This document shows, piece after piece, positions 34,026 through 46,000 of a stretch of DNA of 64,000 nt. This DNA is from Branchiostoma floridae. Lineage: Eukaryota; Chordata; Leptocardii; Amphioxiformes; Branchiostomatidae. Each line of letters starts with the position of its first letter. Positions within the stretch are counted from its first letter, which is position 1. Below the pieces are notes generated by a model. It ran no database searches. It saw only the letters and a list, made by a program, of their open reading frames with translations, and was not told where the DNA came from. Location of the stretch: contig NC_049986.1 in NCBI RefSeq assembly GCF_000003815.2, positions 19,538,692 through 19,602,691 of the forward strand, read 5' to 3'. Position numbers and translations under genes: made by a program.

Positions 34026-37000
34026 TCAGTTCTCTTGTTTCAGCACCAGTTTCTCCAGTTGTCTCATGGGAGCCTCTGCCATCATGCTCACAATGTAAGC
34101 CACGGCATAGGAGAACACCACATGCCCCACAAAATAGTACGTCTGGAAAATCACAGAAAATGGATTTAAAAACAGCACACAATACAAAAATTACATCTAC
34201 TTTAACCTCCACCAGGCCTTCCTATGGGGGTACAGGGATCGTAGAATATGTTCTCATGTTCCCCCCATGCCCCCTCCTGCCAACACTGCTCTGACTTGGG
34301 AAAAGGGAGGATACACACAGGATATCTCCTCTTCTGCTGGGCATGTTTCTCCTGTGTTTCCCCAGTGCTAATTGTCTATTGAATTGAGCTTTGGATGTGT
34401 TATAATCAAAAATGTGTAGGTACATATAATATACTTCTAGTGACGCAGTGATGGCTGTCACTCGAAATGTCCGGAAGTAAATCTCCATTTTTATCCAGTT
34501 GTAGAGATTAAATTGCATTTTAATATTGATTACCTGGATGTCTAACCTTCATAATCATGCTGTATTGTATGGATGAAAACAAAAAAAAATATTTAAGCCT
34601 TAGCCTTGCCCCTAGTGATTTACCCACCACTGTCTGTGTAATGCACAGGAGTCTCTCTCTGGTCCTGGTAGGTGTGTAGGTATGCAAGAAAAGGTAAATT
34701 TAAGCCTTAGCCATGCTTCTTATAATCTCCAAGCAGATGCTAAAATGATATTACCAAACCGGCCAAGGGGTGTAGTCAGCCAAAAGGTAGCGAAACACAC
34801 TCCTAAGCCAACTTCACTCCTCTGCCAGCTTTTAATACTATCTTATGCTACCGTACAATCTGCTTGGAGATTAGCCCCTAGTGATTTACCCACCAGCTCT
34901 ATGTCTGTGTAGTGTACAGGAGTCTCTCTCTGGTCCTGATAGGCGATGAAGATGACCATGGGGTGCACCAGGTAGGCACAGTAGGTCAGTCTGCTCAGGG
35001 GGATCCACGCTTTCCAGGACAGGATGGTGTTGATTATACCTGAGGCACACAGTTCACCATCATCATCATCTTCATAAGGCCACACCAATTTTAACTGTTG
35101 GTTCTCGGATTTTCAAAAATAATGCAATATTGAAATATCTACCTATTGCAATGAAATGTCTTATTATAATCTTTATAGAATTTGAAAATTTTGACCTTAA
35201 CATAAAGAAATCTGCTTGTTTTCCAGACAAAATTTGCTTTCCAAAACAAAGAACAGTACTAAGAAAAACAGAAGTCATGTATATCCATTTCAATTTTTCC
35301 AACATAATTGAAAAATGAACACAAAATGATTACAAAACAGTCACTGATCTACTTTCCTGAATATCACATTTTAATTCAGTAACACGTATCATCATCATAC
35401 AATTAGATGCAACAAAAATGCCTGAAAACTCCTCATTCCTCTCACCTCCATAGCCATTAACACAGGCAAACACAACCCAGGCCAGCGCCACTCCCCAGGC
35501 TGTGCGATGCACTGTGAGGTACATGACAGCCACAGGTCGGCTCAGTACCACACCCTCTGTCAGATGGTTGTACAGTCCGTACACGACACCCAGGCCAATT
35601 CCTGTAGCAGCTAGCCAGCCTAGTAAAGCTACAGCCTGTATAAGAAAAACAGATTTTAAACATTTTCATTCATCAGTTTGGTTGTCGCAGCTGTGACAGG
35701 TACAGGGTGGCCACAGGTTTGCTCAGAACCACACCCTGGGTCAGATGGTTGTACAGTCCATACACTAACACACAGGCACATTCCTGTAGCAGCCAGCCAG
35801 CCTAGCAGGGCTACTGCCTGTGTGAAGTACAACGGTTCTGCAGTCTGCAGCCTGCCAGCGAAACTAATGCCCATCAAAATGCGGAAAAATGACATTCTGG
35901 AGGGTCAAGATTTCAAAATTTTCCACTTCCCTGCCATGCCTCGCACCTTCCATAGGCACTCAAAATGCTGGAAATATGTTGGAGGTAACACCCTCAAAGA
36001 CTGAAACTGAAACACTTGGGTATTTTTTCACAGAAGTTGCCATTAAACTAGCTCAGAAACTGTAGATTATACTACTAGATACCTTGTGCATGCGGACCTG
36101 TCCCCTGGTCCTGTAGAGGAAATATCCCAGTATGGTGCCGACCAGGTACGGTCCAATCCTGCAGTACGGCTTCTGGTAGTACAGGTTCATCGCATCTGGG
36201 TTCTGTCTGGAAGTAGGAATAATGAAGGTTAGACATCCAGATACAAAAATACGCCAAAAAGCAGCTACTAGGCAACTAGATATGCTTTTGGAAACGGTAA
36301 GACGTTTCAGACAGCATCTGATTCACTATCTTTCATCATCACCACTGAAAAGATCAGGAAGAAACAGGTTCAATGAATTCAAAAGAGTTTTCTATTGTCC
36401 AATAACGTGAGACAAAGTCATTAGTCTGAAGACAATTTGTGGATTCCAATATGAAAGATAGGTAAGACAAAGTCAGGACAAAGTTGATGCAACTGAGTCA
36501 ATTAGCTCCAGGACCTGTTGTTTGAGTTGGGTTTCGAAAGCAATGATTTATTATGAAGGGTGTACACTAAGATCTTGGCACAATCTGAAAAGAAAAAGCT
36601 ACTAGAAATAAAATGCTTCATAACATTTCATCTTCCAAAGGTCTTCCAAAGGCCTGCAAATATACCAAATATCAAAACAGTCCATCCAGGTGTTCTCAAA
36701 TTATCTTGCGCAAAAACATCATTCAGACATACACGTACATTAGTCATTACAAGACAAAATTAGTTATATCCTAAGGCTTACAGTATTCAAATTGGCAAAA
36801 TTAATACTTTAGAGAGTAATTTTTTATCTACTACCAGCAAGTGTTGTTAAAACCTTGTAACTTTCTCATGTACTTAAAGCACTCTACCACCGGTATGCTA
36901 AGAATTTTTAAAAAACTAAAAAGTAAAAAGTTGCACCTTACCCCGGTGATGACATGGAAGGTTGGAGGTTGTAGTGTATGGCCAGGCCGATCGTCGCTCC

Positions 37001-40000
37001 AAAACTGGCCTGCAGCAAAACCGCCTGGGTGATCATGCCCACCAGGAAATACCTGGGAAAGAAAATAGATAAAGTTAAAGTTATCCCCCTGGTCCTTCCC
37101 ACACCAGATGTTGCAAAGGGTGGGGCCCATGCACTGAGCACTACAACGATATCTAATTATAGTTCCTGCACAGGCCAACTTTTTGTTGTTGTTGTTGGCA
37201 TCCATTTGTAGTGTCTCAGAAGACAATGGTAGGCAGACAGGGTGGGTTAGGTGAGTCTGCCTGACCTGCACATGATTTTTTAAGGTGAAGGATGGGCAAG
37301 CACTTCGAATATTCCTTCTCCACCCTGGTGTCTACTGGTACACTAAGTCCCACAAGAACAAGAACTGCATGCCACCTGTAAGACGGCCCCAGCAGATGCA
37401 GGTTTGTTATTTGGAGTTTCCGTCTTCTAGGAGGACTTCTGACCAATGATGCAAGGGGTTCCTCCTATGGTGCCTGATTCGTGTATAGCGGGTGTGCCAT
37501 GCCCGAACATGCGCCTAAGGCAGCCTGTCTAAATAAAGCTTAAAGTGGCCCTTCCACTGGTCAGGTCCCTAGAAGCTTGTTGTATACTTCATACCCCAAT
37601 CAAGTCAGTTAGTCCAACTTGCCTACGCTTGATGCTTCTGTTACTGCAGTGAGCTTGAGGGGTGTGGTCCATATGGCCTTGTACTGTAGCCTGGGTACCA
37701 TCCGGAAAGTAGTTCGCTCCGACGTTCATTATATACTATATACAGTCGCTTCTAGCTCTGACATTCATTATACACTATATACAGTCGCTTCTCTGTGTTT
37801 CCGTCTGGGAACGCAGACCATCTCAACGTCTGGAATCGTCCAAATTTTGGACGCAGACGCTGATTGGTCCCCAAATAGGAGCGAATTATGGAATGGGTTC
37901 AAATGATCGTTCGAACCGGTGTTCCAACACCGGAAAAGCCTCACGTCCCCTTGCTTGCGCATGTGGGCGCCGGCCTGTTGTCATCGAACGAGTGCTCTAG
38001 AACCCATTCCTTGATTCGCTCATCAACTGGCGTCACCACCAAACGGTTTGAATGCGCACGTCTCCAGACGGATAGCAGAAGTGAACATAGGAGCGAACTA
38101 CTATCCGGATGGTACCCAGGCTAGTTGTACTGAGCAAGCTCATAAAATAAAAATTAATTGGTGACCTTACCTGAATGTTAGCCAGATGAGAGGCACACTG
38201 ATGACAAAGAACTGCATGTCGTTAGCCAGGTACCAGGTCCAGCCCATGCACTGAAACGGGAATGTTGAAAGAGTAAATGCCGCAAAAATATGCCAAATAG
38301 CAAAAATGAATGTACCTGACAAAAGGTAATGAACATTCTGACCGTTTCCAACATCAGATCCAGTTGCTTGAGTAACAGTTCTTAGCATATCTAAAATATA
38401 TTCTCTACCTAGATGTCTAACCTTCATAGACAATACACCCTGACAGCGCAAAACTTTTCCACTGGGTATAAAGAAGATGAGTTACCCTGGTAATAAGCGG
38501 TATTATAGCAAATATTTGCAGAGAGTACAATAGAGACTCAGGAGCTATAATATGGCTAAATACCAGGCTAGCCTGCCTGCGTATTAAGCCAGGGACTGGC
38601 CCCTTGCTCCTCTCCATCAAGTACATGGTACAAGTACTTCTAGGTAAGTGCAAGCCTAAAGTTGAGTTGTGCTGCGATTATGATCTTTACAATTTCAATC
38701 AAAGGAAAAAACATACCTCTGTTCCTTTGACCATGTCCAGAAAGTTGTTGATGTAGAGGAAGTTGTACCACCAGTTGTTGGTGCAGCCCGGGTCAGGTGT
38801 GTTGGTGGCAGCGGGACCAGTCATGATGTAAGGGTACACCCACATATACAGCATCAATGTAAACGCATACACTGGAGTCAACCTGGAAGGTAGCAATGGC
38901 ATGTTATTATGTAGTAAGCACACTTAACATGGGAGTACAGAAATTGGGAATGGAATGGAACAAAATAGGAATGAAACAGAACGAAATACGAAGCAAATTG
39001 AAATAAAAAGTAAGGACTAACTTAAGGCTTCTCCCAAGATGGGAACACTGGAAATGATTTGTGATGGTAACTGATGGCTTTGGAAATCTGATAGGTGATG
39101 TGCTATTATATAATAGATAAATGAACTGCAGTGTCAGTTGCCTCGCCTAGAGAACACTTCTATCACAGTCCCAAAATCCGCCACCCCCTAAACAAAACCT
39201 CTGCATGGAGAATAGCCCAATGAGCCCACAAAGAGATTCTGTTACAGTATTAGTAACAGTTATTGCAGCAGCAAGTCATGTATGCACACTATCCCCACCT
39301 CCAGTAGCGGTGCACATACAGCAGCCGGTAGGGAAACCTGCGCTCCTCTCTCCTGTACTTATCCATGCAAGGCCCATTTACAGTTATAATTGTCTAGTTC
39401 GTTACTGAGACTGGGAGCATTGAAGAGACAGGAGCCCTGGGGTGGCGGTCGCAAGTTTAATGTTTACCGTTTTCAGTTGTGTACAAGGAATACAAGGAAA
39501 CCCGCCAAAAACTAGAAGGAAACCGCCAACACCCAGGGCCAAGAGGAGAAATAGGTGTAGGGGGGGACACTATTTTGCAAAAATGCAGTTTTTGATGAAA
39601 TACGCCCCTAGAAATATGGAGACGGTCCATCTGGATATGAAAATGTAAAAATTTTGTAAATCTTTGATTGCTAACCCCCCTGTACATACCCCCTGAAGTT
39701 TTTAAGTTGATAATGTACTTAACTAGCATAATGCTATATTACTAAACACGCTTACTGCCTTATAAATTGTACTTTGGCATCATTGGCAGAATATTTGACT
39801 TCAGGAGAGATCATTGTGGATATCTGAACCTTTAAATGTATTTCCCATGCAAATATGGACTATTCCAAATCACCCCCATGGCAAAAATGGACTGATCCAA
39901 ACTCAAAATTGGACGAAACGGGCTACAGGTATATTATATTATAGTCTGGAGTCATTTCTACCAATTTTTACACTCAATCGCACAGAGGCAGTTAGCCTTG

Positions 40001-43000
40001 TAGGATTTTAAAACGCCAGTGGTACTCAAATACTCTGCAAAACAGATTTCTTTGTAGCGAAATGGACCATTGTTTTGAGTATCACAAGTTTTCACATACT
40101 GAATCAGGTCCAGGTTCAGGTCCGGACCTCTGGACCTGAACCAGACCTGCATGAACCTGAATTTTCTGTACCGTTTACCCACCCCTATTAGGCACCCCTG
40201 TAGCTACATGTACATGTAACTTATGTTTTATCCTATCAAGAAATAAATACTTATGCATGTAGGTGGGGGAAAGTTGTGTTCCAACTGAAAAATTTTGCGC
40301 ACTGCGCTACCTGGATTTAGAATTACGACTTACGTTGCGCCAACCAAAATGCATTTTCAAGTGTGCAAGTGGGTATTTCGAGCACTGTTGCTGCAGGTTA
40401 AGGATGCAGCCTTTGGGTTTATCTCTGAGGAAATGTTCCAACAGACAAAGAAAGAAGAAGTCTGTAGTGCCATTGTCCAAGTGGTAACCACAATTACCAA
40501 TCTGAAGTTACAAGGGTACTGAAAAAGAGAATAGAACCTGGATCGTTTAGACAGTACAGTAGAGAAGGCAGGAAAGGAGGCAGGATACCAGAGATTCTAA
40601 TAGTTTGGAAGAGAAATGAAGAGGAGCTTAAGAAGCAAGGACTGAATGAGAAAGAGATTGCAAACATTGCTGTTGATTGGTAGAGAGACATATACTTACT
40701 AGTACAAACCATGTACTAGTACACGCCATCAATGAGTGTAAATTTGACTATGGTTCTTTTGATTCTGTTGTAAATAGATGTACCAATAAAACATTGTTGA
40801 AATTCAGTATCGCAGCAATTCGTAGGCATCTTGCTTACAATGAGAGATATCAGGGCTCGAAATACTACCTGCTTATGCAGGTTAGTGCAGGTACAATTGG
40901 AGCTGTGTAGGTATTTCTGGTGTCTACCTGCACCTAACCTTCACTGGTCCATGTACTGGGTATATACAGGTTAGTGCAGTTAAAATTTTTCTGGTGTCTA
41001 CCTGCATCTAGCCTGCACTGGTCCATGTACTGGGTATATACAGGTTAGCGCAGGTAAAATTGGAGCTGTGCAGGTATTTTTGATGTCTACCTGCACCTAA
41101 CCTGCACTGGTCCAAATACCTGTTTTTATACATCTAAGGGCAGATGATGTAGGTGTACTTGGATTGTTATTAGCATTGAATGTTACCACTACCACCTATA
41201 TTAAGTAATATTCTGTAGAAAAGAAAAAATAGCAATGGTTCCTGAACAATTTAGTAAGAGCTATACTTCCAAAATTCAGAGTGGTACAGGTAAAATTTGA
41301 CTGGTGCAGGCTATTTTCAAGGTGCAGGTATGCAGAAAAGGTATTTCGAGCCTTAGATATATTATGTACATGTACAAGAGAGCTTAGTAGTAGAGAGAAC
41401 AGTCAACTGTTGCTTTTCTGTACATATTTCACGACACATAAATTGTATACAAAAACACTGGTTTTAAGCTTGGCAAAAAACTGTGTTTTTGTAACCTTGA
41501 AACAATGTTTCTTTTTTAAGTTGCCCAATTCCGTGGCATCGAGTTTCTGAAAATTTTATCAATATTCTTGTGACACTCTGAAGTTGATTTAAGTGCTCTT
41601 TATTATTCTCAGCACTTGTCGAATTACTGCCCTATCGTGACTTCTGTGTTTTTGGCAAAATAATGGAAATTCGTCCCAATACTTGCTGCCCTGTTGTCAT
41701 GGCAACCAAGAATATTAAGCCAAAACTTGATAGAAAGGTATCTTGGAGTGTAATGTATCATTTAATTACACAAAATGTGCAAAAAGAACTGAAGTAATGC
41801 AGTCAGTGCTTGCAGACCTAAGCATCGTCACACAAGTACATGGCGAGGGGGGTATCCAAACTTCAGGGGGTATGTACAGGGGGGTTAGAGTTTTACAATT
41901 GCCTAATTTTTGTGATTTCTGTGTTTAGATAGATCATCTCCATATTTTAGGATGCGTATTTCAAAAAGTTTGTACTAATGTCCCCCCCTAATAGGTGGCA
42001 GATATGCGCAATCGGTTCAACGGAGGCGATAAGAGCGGACACCCCATGCAGTAAATCACTGCATCACTGAGAGCTAGAAGCTCCACATCCAGTCACGAGG
42101 TAGCACAGGACTGAACCATCCCAGGTGTGGGGGTGCATCTCATACAATTACACAGGATGTCCGCTCATCCTATTACAATTTCTAGCAGGTATTTCAGTAT
42201 GGTATCCTTACCTCCAGTAGCGGTGCACATACAGCAGCCAGTAGGGGAACCTGCGCCCCTCCCTCCGGTACTTATTCAGCTGGAGAAGCATCAGGTACGA
42301 CATCAGGACTCCACTGTATGGACAACATAGGAAAGGAAAAGAAGTTGTGAAATGACAATGGGACCAAAAGAGGGCTAATCAGAACCAAGATTTGGTGGTT
42401 ACAGTAGAGTCAAGCTAGTAGTCAAAACTCAAGAGTATGACCCAAGTGTAGTCAAGAGTATGACCCAAGTGTCATATGACAAGTTATCATCCAGTCCAGA
42501 ACACCAGTAGTGTATTGAATGTTATCATGGCCCAGGTTTGACATAAAGATAATGTATCTCAGCCCTTACCTGAGGAAAAAGAAGGAGTCCACAGACAGGA
42601 ATCCATTCAGGATCGGCTCAAAGCTGAAGCGTTTCATGATGCTAAGCCCATATAAGGGGTTGTCTGAAGAACAAACAAAAATGCATCAAGGCATTAGTAC
42701 AAATTTTCCAACAGATTTCGTGATGGTTTTCATGTTGGTCAGTTCAGCATTATCAAGAAAAATCTAAAATATCAACATTTATTGATGAAATTATGTGAAA
42801 TAATGTTGATATCATATGTAATGTGAATGATTACGAACAGCACCCTGTACATCTGTGGCCAGATACTTGAAATGTAAAAATTGTGAAGTGACTTTCTGTT
42901 CTTAGATCATTTTCATGGTTTTGTGGTGACCTCTCAGCCATGACTTCATAACACACCATGAACATGTGTTTCCAACTCATTTCTACTGCACAGCACTGTT

Positions 43001-46000
43001 TCACTGTAAACTTAAAACACTGAAAAAAACTTGGGGGTCTTTCCCATTCTTCTGAAGCCCCTGCAACAGTAAGTGTTACAATAAGCAAACCATGGCATGA
43101 AACCTCACCTAGACAGTATATAATGAAAGCAGAGGTGTGACCCAGGATGACTCATGAAGGTAACATATTCAAACTCTGCTTAAATGTAGCCTGTTTAAAT
43201 GTAGCCTGGATACCAGACCCCAGCCCGATCTAAAAAATATCTATCAATAAATATTTTGTGATCGGGCTGTGGGTTCTTGTATCCTGAGGCTAGTTTGTAT
43301 GTTGCCCAGATCAAGTGACAGAACACAACATGGGAAACCTCACCTACATAGTATTAATGAAAACGTAGGTGTATCTCAGGATGACCCAGGTCATGTAAGT
43401 TCAGAGTTGTCAAAGAATGGTTCTTGCCACTCAAAGGCTTCTCAAGCTTACACCTTTATGTCATGAGTATCAATCTCATTTTCTTACTTGATGTAAGTGA
43501 GAAACCTCACCTAAATAGTAGACAATGAACCCGAAGGTGTGACCCAGGATGACCCATGTCATGCTGATGAAGCGGATCCCGTGCAGACACCCCAGACTAT
43601 CGGCCGACTCTCGCGTCGACAGGAGCTTCCTGGTGTTGGTGCGCACAGAGAAGGCCAGCAGGAGCTTACACAATGGTCCTGATAAATAAACAAACAAACA
43701 AACAATGAAAAAACAATAATGATGGATCATGGATGGCTTATCTAAGGTAAAATTACTTGCAGCAAATGGCTGAATTGTGTTACTTTTTGTGGTTTGCATG
43801 GAGAAGGCCAGCAGGAACTTACGCAATGGTCCTGTCAAGTAATACAAACAAACAAGTCATGTTTTGTAGTTTGGATGGAGATGGCCAGGAGAAGTTTACA
43901 CAAAGGTCCTGTCAAACAAATTATCAATTAGAATCAGAATTAGAAATTATCAAACAAATAATTAAAGGTTAGATTATTACTTTCTTTAAATCAGCTATAC
44001 TTATCTTTTCTTCCTGAGTTAAATGTAACTACTTAATATGTTTTATCTTGTGAAGACATTGATACAAAATGTTATGCATGTATGATGTAGGTGGGGATAA
44101 AGCGATGTTCCAACTGCAAAACTTCAGGTTGCGCACTGCGCTACCTAGGTTTGAAATTAAGTTGCACCAAGCAAAATGTGGTTGCATTTGCAAAATGTGC
44201 AAATGGCTATTTGGAGCACTGCTTTAAGAAAATACCGGACTACTTAAGTATCAAAATGAAAGCTCATCTGTGTTGGTAGATTCCATATTGAAAAAAGTTA
44301 AAACTTTGTTCCAACACTAAAAGAAACTCACCATAAATTTTCGGCCGAACACTACGACCTTCTTCAAATGAAATGACTCGCTGCACTAATCCGGAAGTAG
44401 TCGTCGGCAGGTTTCGCCTTCCCGCCATTTATGATTCGCTGCTACCTGACGTCATCCGACGACTTCCGGATAAGTGCAGCGAGTCATTTCATCTGAAGAA
44501 GGTCGGAGTGTTCGGCCGAAAATTTATGGTGAGTTTCTTTTAGTGTTGGAACACAGTTTAAACTTTTTTCAATAATATTGGACTACTTAAGTGTACTCAC
44601 TTTCCTGTGGAGGAGACACGATCACCTTCTCAGCCTGCCTCACCGCTGAGACATCGTTGATTAGCGGAGTCGTCTCGTTAACTGCCCCATTTGCATACTC
44701 GCTGCTGATTGGCTGGTGGACCTTCCAGATTGGCGGAGATGCTGGGTTGGACTTGAAGACGTCGTAGAGCGTTCCGACGGCCATGAGGGCAACAATGATG
44801 CTCAAGATGCAGCTGGAAATATGGGTGGAGACATTTGGAGATTGGAAAATGTGTGTTTCTGTGTGTGTGTGTGTGATGGAGAATGTGACGTGTCACATAT
44901 CATTGTCAAGGGACACACACATACATAATCTCTCTCTAACACACACATAGACTCACACACACACACACATGCACACACAAATAACACACATATGTACACA
45001 CCCTCTCCCTCACACACGTACATGTGTACACACACACAAACTCTCACACAAGAAGTGCACACACAAACACGAATACATACACACAAACTCTCTCTCTTAC
45101 ACAGTGTCACACAGACTCACACACACACACACACACGACTTGCACACACATACCCTGACACACACACTAATACGTATACACTGTGAACCTTGCTGTCCCT
45201 ATACTCACATGGCAGCCATTGTAGTCCTGGGTAGTTTGTTTCCAACTTGCAGACTTTTTGCATCCACCACTGTGATACCCTCTCGTAGCAACAGCCTCAT
45301 CAAGATACCTGAGAGATATCCACAAAATGATATCAACCCATGGAGTCAAAAACCCTATGCTCATAAACTAAAAAGCTCATTGACTTGTAGGCAAAAGCTC
45401 GAATTTGCAAAGAAAATTATTCCTATCATGCTTTGATCTTGCCACACAAGAGAACCCGTCTTTTCTCAGTCACAAGTGAAAATTCATGAGTCAGTGAGTC
45501 ATTATTATCCCATATCGATAAATCATTTATCATAAATTGGTTCATTAGTGTCCTTTTTCGATTCAACTATTCACCATCATCAAGCATTGTTCCAGTAAAG
45601 CTACTTTACCTTTATCCGTGAGGTAACCTACATCGTTGCTCAGTATTTAGAAATACCAACTCGACAGACAGTGGTTTCAAACTGCAATATTTTGAATAGT
45701 CACTTGAAACCACAGTTCGTCAACTTGATCTGTTTTTAATACAACGGATATAGGCTACCCTGCAAATAGAGGTGAACTAGCTTTATATAAATAATTGCAT
45801 ATCACACAGAATTTTGACACTGATCATGATGTGCACAGTGGAATCATTACTTACTGCCATCTAACCATTCAATCACATCATCTCTGGTGCAGGTGTCAGG
45901 CACACAAACTCCCAGGTGCACAAAGAGCAGCGGCTGCAAGTTGGCATTTACATTGATTGAACAAGCAATGTACAAATCACATTTAAACATCATAATTGTG

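Noticed and set aside
44802-45436. His/Thr-rich and Cys/Val-rich frames
   Set aside because: Products of the CA microsatellite overlapping gene B exon 4.
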